NCBI GenBank assembly: GCA_037892935.1
Contig: JAYXKI010000006.1
Span: 868,001-932,000, forward strand
Direction of reading: 5' to 3'
DNA: 64,000 nt
From: Phlebopus portentosus
Taxonomy: Eukaryota > Basidiomycota > Agaricomycetes > Boletales > Boletinellaceae
Shown: positions 22,904 through 34,631 of the stretch, piece after piece
Position numbering within the stretch: the first letter of the stretch is position 1
Layout: each line of letters starts with the position of its first letter
Program-made: the position numbers and the translations under genes
The notes under the pieces: generated by a model
Databases searched by the model: none
Told to the model about the DNA's origin: nothing
What the model saw: only the letters and a program-made list of their open reading frames with translations

Positions 22904-25900
22904 ATGGCTCCTTACGAAGACTGGAACAAAATAGACGAGGACGAGGACGATGAGCTGCAGGATCCCTCTGTGAGTGAAGATTTCAAAGCTTCTCGATTTT
23001 GTTACGCTCGAACTCACATCTACCTTGCATCCATTGTCCGCTCAGTTTTTTGAGGGGAAACGCGACATAATCCTTTTCGCTATCGACTCCTCTGAATCTA
23101 TGCAAGAGCTTCATGGTAATCCGAAGAGGGAAGGAGCAAAAACCTCACATCTGCTGACCGCACTTGAAGCTGCCATGCAGATCCAGAAGCGGAAGGTGGT
23201 TGTTGGACCAAACGACGCAGTAGGGATTGTGCTTTTTAACACGGTAAGTAAGAAAGACGCCCCGACTTTATTATCCGTAGATATGCTGACTGTTTCGAAG
23301 TCGCGCAAGAGCGAGAGTATGGATCGCGGAGCCACAGAGTACAAGAACGGAACATTTGTGTATCAATCTGTAGGACAAGTTGATGCTCCGAAAATACAAA
23401 ACCTTGTCCAACTCATACATGGTCTGGCTAAATTGTCTTTCAAATTTCTAACAAAACTTACCAGTTTTACTCTTAAATCTTTTCAGACGCAAGGGAAAAC
23501 CACAAGTGGCTTCGTTACGAATTTCCGCCAATGGAGAAGCAAGTACCTTTAGGAGACGTTTTTACTAGCTGCAACTGGGCTTTACGAGACGGGTACATAT
23601 TTTGCGATCTCTGCTCTCGCGGTTAGGCTCAAGACCTTTTTTTAGAGCCCCAAAATCAGGCATCAAGCGCGTTTTCTTAATTACTGACGAAGATGATCCA
23701 CATCCTGGCGCAAAGAATGCTCAATTAGTGACTTCTGCCCAGACCACCCTTTTGGTATGTCTCGGTCTCTGACTGCTTCACACCATGACGATCAATGTGT
23801 CGCATAGGATTTGACCCAAGCCGGGGTATCCGTTGAACCATTCTTCATAAGTACAGATGAGAAACCGTTTGACCCCACGAAGTTCTACTCAGTACGTTGA
23901 TTCTTTGCGCAGCTCCTACTGTGCACTTTATGAACCCAACACAGGCTGTTCTCGGGCCATCCCTTGAAGAAGAAGGCGAAGAGGATGACGGACTGCTCTC
24001 TGATGCGATTTCTGTTTCTCGCATTGATGATCTCCTCGCGCAGATGCGTTTTCGCGAGATGCCTAAGCGCGCCTTATTCAGTGTCCCGTTTGAACTCGGA
24101 GAAGGCTTCGTTATTGGTGTAAAAGGGTATTATCACTGAAAATTGTATGTCAAGAAGGTGTGGAAAGCTCATCGAATGGAATAGGTACGGACTTGTCACC
24201 GAGCAGAAGAAAGGCAACTACAAGTACTTCATGGACGTTGGCGACCGTCTAGAAGTCGTTGAGCCGAAGACTCTCTATGTTGACGAAGTACGTCATTTCG
24301 AACCACATTAAACGGTTAATTGATTTCCGCTACAGAATGAACAGCGCGAGGTAGACAAATCGAAAGTGGTGTTCGGCATGCAGCTCGGTCCTCCAGCCGA
24401 GGACGACGAAGATGCAGAGTACGGCGTTCGTGCCGCGCCCAAGAGAAGCAAAGTCAGTTTAGAGATATTTGATTCTTCATTTGTCTTACCGTTCATGCAG
24501 GTTTTCTTTACTGCTGAGGAAGTAAAAAACTTCAGGACACTCGGTTTATCTCCTGGTATAAAGCTCCTTGGATTCAAGGATGAATCGGAGCTAGCTATCG
24601 AGGATAATGTTCGGCATTCAATCTTCATCTATCCGGATGAACAGGTCTCGCCACCTTCTTTGAAGTTCGACAGGCTCTCTGATGTTTGATTTAGGCTTAC
24701 TCTGGAAGCAAGCGAATGTTCACTGCACTCCTCAAAACCCTGAAAAACAAAAGGAAGATTGGACTCGCGCGCGCCCTTTTACGGTCTAATTCATCTCCCG
24801 TGTTCTGTGCTCTGTGTCCTCAGGTGAGCCAATAAACTTACGGGCATTGTTTTTATCGTGCTTGACATGTCCGTCTTATCAAAGGAGGAAAAAGATGACA
24901 AGACCGGATACACAGAGCCCGCTGGTTTTCATCTCATCGTCTATCCTTTTGCAGATGATCTGCGGGCGGCTCCGATTGAAGAAGGGGTAAGAGGTGCGAC
25001 TGGGAATTCGTCAGTTCCCGTCTTGATGGAGGCTGATCAATCTCATGTTATATGTTATCAGCTCCTTCCGATGCTGTTGAAGCCGCAAAGCAGTGGATTG
25101 CGAGACTCCAAATAAAAAATGGAGGTTACCCACCCGACGCCAATCCTAATCCAGGTGCGTCCATAATTCTCGTAACTCCACGCCGGTGCTCAAGTCTGTG
25201 GCTGCTTTAGCTCTGGCTTTTCATTATGCACAACTCGAAGCTAGCGCGTTCCGAGAAGAGTATAACCCAGATACATTTGAAGACCCAACATTACCGAAAT
25301 TAGACATGATCCATAAGGTGCGGTTGTGAGCTCCGAGTGCGGATAATGGCTGACAGAGAGCATTGACTGTACCTTAATCTTACGCTATAGCGAGCGGGAT
25401 CCTTGATCAAAGAATGGAAGGAAGTTGTGCAGAATAACGAGCATGCGAATACTGTGTTCATTCAGAAGGCAGGCACGAAGCGGAAAGCGGTGCGTAGCTT
25501 GCGAACCGTCATGATAGGAGGAATAAAACTTACTACATCTCCGGGTTCGTAGGACACGTCTGTGCTGGAAGCAGAAATCCGGAGCAAATATGAAAGCGGA
25601 CAACTTACCAAGGTACGTACAAATACAGTTGATTCTCGAAGTTAATCTTATTCACTCACTCTACATGCACTTGATCGCGCCATTCAGCTGAAAGTCGATC
25701 AGTTGAAGGTACGTAATGCATTCAGTGCTGTCACCTGTCGATTAGTACACGTATGCTGTCCCCACGGGTCAAGTGTCGTGGCACATCGCATCTTATCAGA
25801 TGCGAAAGGAATCCCACGTATTGCCTTCCTTCCTAACCTATTCATTACTCTTTTCTTATCTGATAACCAAGGTTGGAGAGCTCATGTTCGTTTAATTACA

Positions 25901-25988
25901 GGAATTCCTCAAAGCTAAGAGCCAGCCTGTGTCTGGCAAGAAGGGAGATTTGGTGGATCGTGTAGCAAATTACCTTGACACCCACTGA
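22904..25988 (+). CDS. KU70: ATP-dependent DNA helicase II subunit Ku70
   Basis: This is the 70-kDa subunit of the Ku heterodimer that caps DNA ends in non-homologous end joining and at telomeres. The ATG at 22904 opens MAPYEDWNKIDEDEDDELQD. After an intron, the vWA domain follows (DIILFAIDSSESMQELHG, then GIKRVFLITDEDDPHPG). The Ku core follows (MPKRALFSVPFELGEGFVIG, GLVTEQKKGNYKYFMDVGD, FFTAEEVKNFRTLGLSPGIK, GSKRMFTALLKTLKNKRKIG and AGFHLIVYPFADDLRAAP). The C-terminal SAP domain reads LKVDQLKEFLKA then GDLVDRVANYLDTH and ends at TGA 25988. More than ten short introns interrupt the gene, including one between KVDQLK and EFLKA. Domain order is complete, so the gene looks intact. Confidence 0.93.
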
Positions 25989-26364
25989 CTTGTGGTCGTT
26001 CAATACGGAAAATACCATAGTCCAATCAATGAGTAATATGTACTGTATTCGATCGTAGTTGAATATCGTTGTACCAAATTTTCATGTATGTACTGACTAA
26101 ATGAGGGTTCCGGTGATCGGGGTAGACTATATCTTATCAATCTAGATGAGCACATTCGCTCGCCATTCTCCCGCGCCGTCTTGTTTGCTCTCATCTTCCA
26201 CCACCACCACCACCACCACCACCACCTCGCCGGCTACACCATTCTCAGCATCAAAGGAAAACCCAAGCCGAAGGCGCTGACACTTGTGAATTGACCAAAC
26301 CTTCGGACTGCTTATATTTACTTGGCCTTCACGACCGCTCGCTTTCCGTATTCCTCAGTCCACC
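25989..26364. other. Intergenic: Ku70 3' side and glutaredoxin promoter, with CCA microsatellite
   Basis: About 376 bp without a gene. A (CCA)n microsatellite of about ten units spans 26198-26226, some 140 bp before the glutaredoxin ATG. Confidence 0.7.
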
Positions 26365-27200
26365 ATGTCGACTGCAGGCTCCCCTTCAAATCTACACACA
26401 GTTACATCTGCGACACATTTCCAAGAACTGCTGTCCGCCGACCTAAGTCGTGTGTCGTTACTGAACTTCTGGACACCGTGGGCAGAGCCATGCAAGCAAA
26501 CGAACGAGGAGGTGGCCGGGCTGGCAAAACAGCATCCGAACTTACTTGTTCTGAACGTAGAGGCTGAAGAACAGTCGGAGATTGCAGAGAGCTTTGAGAT
26601 CGCCAGTGTTCCGACATTTATAGTCTTAAGGGTGCGCCGTCACTTTATTTTACGGCAAAACTTGATTATTCACAGGCTAAATTTTAGGGTCACACTCTTC
26701 TGGCACGCATCGAAGGGGCCGACACAGCTCGACTTTCTACCGAAGTGGCCACGCATATACGAACCCCTCCAAAGGTGCTGTCCCATACGGATCGCGCTCC
26801 CGCACCTCCACCAGTTGGCGAAAAGGAAGAGTCAACGGAGCAACTTGAAGCACGTCTGCGGAAGCTAATGAGCCAAGAGCGAGTAATGCTGTTTATGAAG
26901 GGCAATCCAGACGTTCCACGATGCGGCTTCTCACGCCAGATCGTTTCGCTATTGCGCGAACAAGATGTTTCGTTTGGCCATTTCGATATCCTGACAGACG
27001 AAAGTGTCCGAAGTGGTTAGTAATCACGTTTTCTCTGGAATTTTGCATCTGATTTTTCTCGATCAATAGGTCTCAAACAGTTAAACAATTGGCCTACGTT
27101 CCCGCAACTGATAGTCAACGGTGAATTGGTCGGCGGTCTGGACATCGTTCGCGAGATGATTCAAACTGGTGAATTCGCAGAGGTCGTGAGGGCAGAATGA
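26365..27200 (+). CDS. GRX4: Monothiol glutaredoxin with N-terminal thioredoxin domain (GRX3/GRX4 type)
   Basis: This is a cytosolic/nuclear Trx-Grx protein that binds a [2Fe-2S] cluster with glutathione, and in fungi delivers iron signals to iron regulators. Exons are 26365-26631, 26688-27015 and 27070-27200, giving 241 residues, and all junctions are in phase. The Trx-like domain (residues about 5-100) has WTPWAEPCK in place of WCGPC, the WAEPC form typical of GRX3/4. The Grx domain starts [16 protein letters not shown] and contains the monothiol CGFS motif (RCGFSRQIV), then [20 protein letters not shown] with the TVP-like and GG glutathione-binding residues. The gene ends at TGA 27200, two residues after VVRAE. 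Basidiomycetes generally carry one such gene. GRX3 versus GRX4 is not distinguishable. Confidence 0.95.
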
Positions 27201-27729
27201 TCTGATGCGTGTTGTTTACTTGGTACTCTTGATTGTTGTCGACGATGGTAATGCGGTAGCGCAGAAAATCAGACTAATGTAATTGTTATAGAATTCAGCT
27301 TCACGAACATTGGGAAATGCGGTGACTTTCGTGACTTTTCCGAGGAAAAATTAGCTGCGGGATGATATCTCGGGATCTGAATAGATTGTTCCAACTAGCC
27401 TGAAGACTTTTCCTAGGCAGAAGCTTCCCGCCTATATTTTGTTGACAAGAACCTACCTCGTTCTGCTGCTCTGTCGGTTGGGTGCTCTTTATTCTTCAGT
27501 GCCCAAAGAACAATTCGGAAGGTTGTGAAGAGCGAGTGGCCCTCGAACTGTTTCAAGCTTTACTATAAGTGAGTCATGAGACTAACGTTGAGAATGTCAT
27601 AGGGACATGAAACTATCGAACACGGATCTGGAGCAGTCCGGAGCATGGCGGTCATAAAGAATATACTAAAGAGAAAGGAAGAAAATCTTATACGGAGCAT
27701 TTCCATCGTAAAATCGTGAATGGAAACGT
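27201..27729. other. Convergent intergenic spacer
   Basis: This is 529 bp between the 3' ends of the glutaredoxin gene and SDR copy 1. Nothing was recognised. Confidence 0.4.
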
Positions 27730-29012
27730 TCAATCAAAATGCAGGCCGCCATCAATAGTGATGGTTTGCCCTACGGATTGGCCAAGAATTCGGTATTGTG
27801 AAATTATATGGATAAGATTGATTCTGATGCGACATACCATTGATAAAGTGAGACTCAGGCTTGACGAGGTACGCGACCATACTTGCAATGGACTCTGGTT
27901 CAGCAACTGGCACCGACTCAAACGCCTAACGATAAGCAAGCGAGTTGGTGATAAATTCAGCTACCGTTGCCTCGCCACTTCGTATAATAAAAGTCTCACC
28001 GCTTTCACACCAGGATCAGCTGCGCTAGCGTCGTAAACTTGTAGGAAAACAGTTCGTCATTTGTCCAGCAGTAAAACTTCCGAAGGAAAGGCTGTTACTT
28101 ACTCATAGGCGTCCGCACGTATCCAGGTGCATAGCAGTTAACTGTTATGCCGTAATTCCGGAGGTCCAAAGCTAATCACGGAGGAAATTGAGAAAGCCTT
28201 GACGACAGCAGATAATGAAACGATACTCACAGGCAGACTGTGTCAGACCGCGAATAGCAAATTTGGAGGCGGCATAGGCAGCTGAGTGTGGTGTTCCTAT
28301 TTGATATACATCAGGATCTTGATCAAATCATAGAGAAAATTCCGCACCTTGCCTTCCGGCCAATGAGCTCGCAGCTATGCAGGAGTACGATAAGCAATAA
28401 GGACTCAGAACAATGTCAGGTCTTCTGGAAAAGCACACCTAGAAGCCGTCCACCGCGACCTTGTTTAGCCATTTGTAGGGCCGCATACTTGTAGCATAAG
28501 AAGATCCCACGAATGTTGACTCCGTAGATAGTGTCCAAACTCTCGACGGACGCTGAGTTTTGGATAAACATGAACTTTGGACTGCTCGGACTACGATAAC
28601 GACTAACCTTGGAGGAACGGGCTGAAATGCATTATTCCCGCGTTCGCAACCATCTATTAGCGCGGTCAGTAAGATCGTAGAAGACAGCGTAAGCTCCTAC
28701 AATATCGACACTCCCAAGTTCGAGGGCCGTCTTCTCGACCATAACAGAAACAAAGGACTCGGTGGAGATATCCCCTGGCACAGCGATTGCTCGCCGGCCC
28801 TTGTCTCTCAAGCCTTCAACGACTGCGTCCAGTTGCTTCTGCTTCGAAAGGATATCATTGACTGCAACGTCAATGCCTTCGTCTGCGAGTCGGTAGGCTA
28901 TGGCTCGGCCAATGCCTTGTGCAGCTCCTGTGATAATGGCGACGCGCGGGGTGTAGTTGGTGAATGGGATTGTTGCAGAATTCGGACCATCTGCCACGTA
29001 GAAGGAGCCCAT
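27730..29012 (-). CDS. Short-chain dehydrogenase/reductase, acetoin-reductase-like (SDR copy 1)
   Basis: The classical SDR fold is intact. The ATG at 29012 opens exon 1 with PRVAIITGAAQGIGRAIAYR (the TGxxxGIG cofactor motif) and VAVNDI. Later exons give VANAGIMHFSPFLQ (NAG motif), IYGVNIRGIFLCYKYAALQM, AASSLAG (catalytic Ser), SAAYAASKFAIRGLTQSA (the YxxxK catalytic pair), YGITVNCYAPGYVRTPM and finally GQTITIDGGLHFD with TGA at 27730. About eight introns all have GT-AG ends. The layout resembles fungal and bacterial diacetyl/acetoin reductases (butanediol dehydrogenase family), NAD(H)-dependent, but substrate assignment inside the SDR superfamily is weak. Two paralogues lie at 35.4-36.7 and 45.8-47.0 kb on the same strand. 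Confidence 0.88.
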
Positions 29013-29764
29013 TGTTGGAGTACTGGTCGAGGGGGAAGTCGAGGAAATTAGAGTTACGGGACGAACTGAGCATTGACGACTCGCATATTTATCAGTTTCA
29101 AAGCGGAAAGGGACGCAACCCTTCTCTGTTTCAAGATTCGGCCCACCGAACACCGAATTTCTACGGAGCCCCTCGCGGGCCACCTCTGATAGCACCATCT
29201 CGATCGATCCAAGCTTCCAGAGCAGGCAGAACAACACACCGACTCGTGGATGCGGGCCCCTTACGAGACAATGACGAGAATCGGAGAAAGGACCCGGACA
29301 AAACTCAGGTCCATTGCAGTTCCGACTATGAATATGAGGTCTATACACGTGTCCCAGATTCACTAGCACTCAATTGAAGCAGGCATAAATTGATAGTTGA
29401 GCCGACCAGTACCATTGGACATTTCTTTGCGCGTGTTCGAACAAGACATTCAGCAAGACAAAAGCAAATGACAAAGTTGGGCCAAGCGAAGCGCTACTTT
29501 TGTCAGTGCAAGACCTTTCTGTGGGCAAATTTCTCCTCGTCGGGAATAGTAAAATCAGATTTCTCCATGATAACGCACGGCATGGACAACGGAGATAATT
29601 CTTACTTAGATTTCCATTCAACCACATGCGGATTCGCAACATGCTGGAGGATGAGGAGAAACGTAAGGGAATACCGGAAAACCACATAAAAAATGATGTG
29701 CAGGAACGTCGATCAGTGATCCGCGGTCAAACTTCCCCCAAACCACCACCATAACACCATAACC
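29013..29764. other. Divergent promoter region, SDR copy 1 / MED22
   Basis: This is 750 bp between divergent starts. One CACGTG box occurs at about 29347. No gene is supported. Confidence 0.4.
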
Positions 29765-30324
29765 ATGGCAGATATTACTCAAACAGACGTTTCTCGACCA
29801 TCTGCTCTGCCGACTGCCCGTCTTCGTCCTTCGGCCTCTCAATCTCAGTCTATTGTCAATCAGAACTCAGAGGAGTATCTTGATCTGATTGAAGAAGAAT
29901 GGAACAAGAAGATTGATGTTGAAGTCGAAACGCTTGTTGATGGCATGGTTGATATCGTTAACCTTGCTTCGGTTCGTCCCGTCAATTCCTCTTTTATTTG
30001 TTATCTTATTGTACTTTTGCGTCTTAGATTGGTGACAAGGACAAGTTTAGGATCGCTCAAGAGTCCTTCATAGCACAGTGTCGCGCCGAGTCCATGGTTC
30101 GCGCAGCCCACTCATTACTCTCGATCACACATTCCATGAAGCTCCTGCTGCTCCTTTCTGACGAATCGCAGATTGCCCAGCAACGTGATAGGGCACTCAG
30201 CGAAGCTAGGTCCGATACACAAGAGGCTAGAAGGAGGGTTGCAGAGCTCTTGAATGAGCTACTCGGCACAACGAAAGATAGGACAACGAACGAACCAAAC
30301 TCGGAGGATGTCAGCGGCATATGA
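29765..30324 (+). CDS. MED22: Mediator complex subunit 22 (MED22/SRB6)
   Basis: This is a small head-module subunit of the Mediator coactivator, acting with RNA polymerase II in the nucleus. Exons are 29765-29971 and 30028-30324 (167 residues), with a good Kozak context (ACCATGG). The core reads SEEYLDLIEEEWNKKIDVEV, VDIVNLASIGDKDKFRIAQE, MVRAAHSLLSITHSMKLLLL and LSDESQIAQQRD. These match the Surf5/MED22 pattern of an acidic N-terminal helix, FxIAQE.., then a Leu-rich helix ending LLSD. The intron falls between NLAS and IGDKDK, in phase. Length is normal for fungi. Confidence 0.9.
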
Positions 30325-31931
30325 CTACGCAGTCTCGATATCTCAAGATTCAAAAGTCTGACATGCTTACAGTCTTCACGAATCATCCTATCTTTAACGG
30401 GCGCTCCTGGAGCATCGATTGTCCTGAATGAATGCCAACGATATTCTTGATAGGAAATTCAATCCGGACACGCGGCAGTGCCGCGGCTAGTCAATCTATA
30501 ATCGGTCTTCAACATTTCTCCGCATACAAAGGACGTGCTCAAGTCTGGAATGAAGTCTCCTCGTGTTGTCCATGAGCTGGTTCAATGGATTGATCTTTAC
30601 GTTGGTAGCGGGAAGTCCGAGCCGGATGGTGATGTGTAAAAGGTATTTTGTGTCAAAACAGGTCTTTAGTTTAACCTTGGTCCTATGACCGCCGGAATTA
30701 CGAGCGATCCCGTCGTTGACTGTGTATCTGTACCTTGATTAGTTTCGTGCGTCACTTGATCTCTGGGTGTTTTCTCAAGGCAGCGTGAATCGAGTTTTAG
30801 CTCGATCATGACCAATGCCGCACGAGCGAAGTAACGGAACCTGTTTGTTCCTGATGTGTCGTTCGCGGGGACAACTGTTCGAAAAGGTGATTGAACAACC
30901 CTAGGACTGAGAAGTATTACGGTTCTCCTTGGCCTCTTCGATAAAGTTCTTCTCCGGTGCAGGAATGATTTTGCAAGGAGACAGATAAAAGACCGCCATC
31001 CCTGCGATATTCTTGGTCTCAACATGACGAGGATCATCTCCGGTTAGACTTGGTCTCTGATGTATGCTCTCGCTTGTTGTGCGACAGAGAGGATTCTCAA
31101 GTTTATACAGTGACTCAGCTTCGGCCTGTACCAGAGTCCTGATAGAATGATTATCCGGTATAGCGCTCAGCAGAAGGGCCATCCCGAGTCGTCCATCCTC
31201 TCTCTACGGTGCTTGTACGTCCCTTCTGATTTATAGAGAAACGTCGATGCGCATGCCAGCAATTTCGACCGTTCACGGAATGACGAACTTCGGGAACTAG
31301 AATGGTTGTGCGAGGATGAGGACACCTGCGATATATCTGGCGGAAGACTGGATTGGTGATTCCGCCGCCTTCGTACTCGACAAGTGCGATCGGAGGTCTC
31401 TGCTCCGTCGATTTCCATAGGACGGTGAACAATCGAAATGATCTGAAGACAGGACACTGAAGCGATTCAATTCGAATCGCCCGGGATTATTATATTGAGG
31501 GTAAACAGAACTAGAGTCTATTAAAGATCTTCGTTCTAGCAAAAATACCAGTGTGAAGGAATGAATAAGTAATATCGTGAAAGAATTAATATCATTCTCG
31601 TCAAGAGATTTCGTACGTCAGGTACTGTACACCTACGGAAGGTGAATTATGTAACTACAGTGAGCAGAAATTATTGTTTACTATTCGAAGTTACAATTTG
31701 ATTGGATATTTTCTCTGTACTACGGGTACATTTCTGTGCCCTTGTGAAGCGTGATTTTGTTGATTCATATGTTTGGTTATTTTTGCAATTATGCGGGGGC
31801 TTCAAAGCAATCACATGTCAGATCATCAGTTTCATTCTTCAACTGGTAACGCGCGCGACGATCACAGCTAGCACTCCTTCGCGCTCATCATAGCAGTCTC
31901 TCGTTGAGCCGTTCCGCTTGCTTGCACAACC
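30325..31931. other. 1.6-kb gene-poor region
   Basis: No gene could be supported. Short minus-strand frames lie between about 30900 and 31540 (one reads MALLLSAIPDN, another ends IALVEYEGGG) without family signature or consistent splicing. A plus-strand stretch near 30530-30640 reads VLKSGMKSPRVVHELVQWID before a stop and may be a relic of an unidentified gene. Confidence 0.35.
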
Positions 31932-32566
31932 ATGTCTGATATCAAAGTCGAAGGCTATAAGGTAAGTTTTTTGTGATGACAAACACTGTACTTTCTGCTG
32001 ATGGTGCATTGCAGTCGTCTGACGTGCTGTCCGAGCTTGGCGGTGCGTTCGAGAAATTCAGCGAGGCGGAGAAGAAGGCACAAATAAAAAAGGCCCGTTT
32101 CTCGTCACCCTTCTTACACCACACACTTATTATTTATATGGTTGCTGGGTAATGTAGGCCAACGGCATCTTCGAGCTTCGCATCAAGAACGAAGCGGGCA
32201 ATGAGGGAGTGTGGACAATAGACTTGAAGAAAACGGGTACGGTCTACAAAGGGCCCGCACAAATCAAGGCGGACGTTACCATAATTTTGTCGGATGACAC
32301 CTTTGTGCAGCTCGCTGACGGCAAGGTGCGTCGTTTTCTTCAGGTTTTACTACTTAACTGAGTCTCGGGCCATATTTTATCATAGCTCGATGGACAACGC
32401 GCTTTCATGACCGGCAAACTGAAAACCAGAGGGAACATGATGCTGGCTACGAAGCTAAACGAGGTACTGAAGGTCGGTTTTGTTTGCTTGATCGTTTAAA
32501 TCCATTTGCTGATCTTTGCGATTCCTTCGCTGCTAGGCTGCTAAGGGTCCAAAAGCGAAACTTTGA
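31932..32566 (+). CDS. Peroxisomal SCP2 sterol/lipid-binding protein
   Basis: This is a stand-alone SCP2 domain protein (POX18-like), a lipid carrier associated with peroxisomal beta-oxidation. Small exons give MSDIKVEGYK, SSDVLSELGGAFEKFSEAEK, ANGIFELRIKNEAGNEGVWT, IDLKKTGTVYKGPAQIKADV, TIILSDDTFVQLADGK, LDGQRAFMTGKLKTRGNMML and finally AAKGPKAKL with TGA at 32564-32566. The total is about 130 residues, the usual size. The final tripeptide AKL is a PTS1 signal, supporting the peroxisomal matrix. The second intron, between the residues KK and ANG, seems to start with gcccgt and not GT or the usual gcaagt, so that junction is non-consensus. The rest splice normally. Confidence 0.9.
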
Positions 32567-33040
32567 GTGGCCGGGCTCTTGCTTATCGACCGGTAGTGGT
32601 AGATATCGCCATCGTTTATACCTCGCATTCTATATGTAATCTACGTCCATTCTCTAGCTATGTTGCCCGTTGTCTAATAAGCATTGTGAAAAATGCTGAG
32701 GAGTCTTCCCACGTCAAAATAGAACCTTAACTTCAGGTTGGAATCAGGTTTGTCCCGCTCCCAGTCTTTCACTGAGGCGACTACTTCTCGTGATCAACAG
32801 GCTCCTTGTTCTTCATAGCATGAAACGATTCCACGTTATTATCAGCTTTAGGGTTCTATTGTCTTTCCGTCTTTCAAATACAAATAATGCAACATGAGCG
32901 TTTTGGTGTGGGAAGAGATGGGGTATCTTTCTATCTTACGTAAATCTCGTCTGCACCTTCATCTGGCTTTCCATCGTTATGTTTCGCAACAGCTTTTCTG
33001 GACTACCAAGTGTTATCAGGATCTTCTCGACGGATGCAGC
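32567..33040. other. Intergenic spacer
   Basis: This spacer lies between the SCP2 gene and the kinase relic. Nothing was recognised. Confidence 0.35.
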
Positions 33041-34120
33041 TGATGACCAAATGACTTCCAGTGCACTGGGACGCAATGGCACTGAAAGTCTACTGTCTAG
33101 GGTACTTTCGAGCGATTGTATTTATCAGGTCTCATTTCTGATAAAAATAGCGAAGGACGCTAATAGGGGGTATTGCGATGTATTCGTTGGACACGTACGG
33201 TGCATCTTCAAGGCGGTCGCATAATACGCGCAAAAGGCGACAAAGTAAAGGTTGCAATCAAGGGTCCCGAGCCCAATTGTACAGGGACGGAAAGTTTGCT
33301 AAGGTAAGGAAGTTTACTGTAAGAGTAATTAATGCTGAGTTCAGAGTTGGATCATCCCAATGTACTGCCAGTTACATGCTCGAGGAGGTCACCCATCTCT
33401 GATATCTGAATGGATAGCAAGAGCATTCTAGAAGAAGCGCCCAGACTTTGATATTGCGGAGTTAGTGAGTAGTGAATTACCATTACATCTGAGCTCACTA
33501 TTTGTCGATCACTCTAGGCACTCGGAATTGCCGAAGGGATCAAATACATATATGGTCGAGACATCGTCCACTCCGATATAAAAGCTGTGCCTGTTATAAT
33601 TGAGTCTTATACTAATAATCTCGGGTCGATCTATTGACTTACACCAACGACAATGTTCTTATCGCGGAAGACTGCCGACATTTGATTTGCGATTTTGGCA
33701 TCTCTCGCATGCTTAATCCTTCGCAAGGGAACTTTGTCTCCACTACACACGATGGACAACCTAGAGGCTCTACTCGGTGGATGACTATACAACTATTCCC
33801 CGCAGATGATGGGATAGAAGCCAAGCACAGTAAGGCGTCAGACGCATGGGCATATGGCATGACACTTTACGTGGGCGCTTTGCCTTTTGGTCTTGCGAAT
33901 TAGGCTCACTACACGTCGCGATGAGGAGTTGTTAACGGCACAGCTATTCTATGCTCATCCCAAACAGGATGTGAAAGTATTATTCACCATAATGAACGGA
34001 GAAGTGCCGCCGCTATCCAACTACGAGGATGCAAAGACGCATCTATCGGCTCCGTTGTAATTCGGTATCTCTCGGATATGCAAAGGCTGCTGGGTCAGAA
34101 GTCCAAATATTCGGCCAACA
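33041..34120 (+). pseudogene. Protein kinase pseudogene (paralogue of the kinase-TPR gene)
   Basis: Pieces of a protein kinase domain follow the order of the intact locus at 42106: LGRNGTESLLSRVL and NRGYCDVFVGHV (P-loop region), GIAEGIKYIYGRDIVHSDIK (catalytic loop), NDNVLIAEDCRHLICDFGIS (DFG) and STTHDGQPRGSTRWMTIQLF, then DVKVLFTIMNGEVPPLSNYE and RICKGCWVRSPNIRPTVTQT. The VAIK/alpha-C section and the LKHPN segment are scrambled or lost around 33230-33450. A frame change follows GMTLYVGALPFGLAN. An in-frame TAA interrupts SAPL..FGISR near 34060. No TPR repeats follow. It is clearly decayed. Confidence 0.8.
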
Positions 34121-34631
34121 GTGACTCAAACAACCTCGCAATTAAAAAAAAATTCTTCTCTATTGGACGCTGTCAAAATCTATCAGGAATCATTTCGCAA
34201 CAATGGTTATATCGATGCTGATTTGCAACGGATGACCATCGGTACTCCGAAGATCGACATGGACCTATTGGATCAGTTGTACCTAGAAGTCCTGCAATGC
34301 GGTGGCGTGGTCAAAGTAAGCCCATCAGTTGATTTAAATTTGCAGCAAACAGTAACCATTTCTTCTTCAGATCCAATACTATTATCGTTGGGGCCCTATT
34401 GCAGCCACAACGAGTTGGATATCTACCAGTAGGAGTGAGTCGAATGACACACAGGAACTAATCGCAGAGCAACTTAAAGTTGTGTACGGGCAACTCCTGG
34501 AGACGTTTGTACAAGCATATTTGGCCGGATTGGCGAAACGATCTCAAAATTCCCCGAAAAGGCGAACGACTAGTGATGATCATCTAGGCCATCCGTCCGT
34601 ATACAAGCTCAGATCAGAAGCTTGTGGATAA
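34121..34631 (+). pseudogene. ARID-domain fragment joined to the kinase relic
   Basis: The frame continuing from the kinase relic reads KIYQESFRNNGYIDADLQRM, TIGTPKIDMDLLDQLYLEVL and QCGGVVK. A gtaagc donor follows, and then an exon with YYRWGPIAATT and ELIAEQLKVVYGQLLETFVQ to a TAA at 34629-34631. The same blocks occur in the ARID gene 3 kb downstream (MITIGNRQIDINQLHQLHTE, IAEQIKVVYERLLQSFEQTY). In an ARID domain the LDL..LY..V...GG strip is diagnostic. Only the second half of the domain is present, so this is a partial duplicate, fused in frame or nearly so to the kinase C-terminus. Confidence 0.65.

Noticed and set aside
26198..26226. CCA repeat as a possible His- or Pro-coding tract
   Set aside because: It lies upstream of the glutaredoxin ATG outside any supported exon; treated as a simple microsatellite.
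30900..31540. Overlapping minus-strand frames of 80-96 codons
   Set aside because: Examined for a split gene, but no consistent splice chain or family signature was found.
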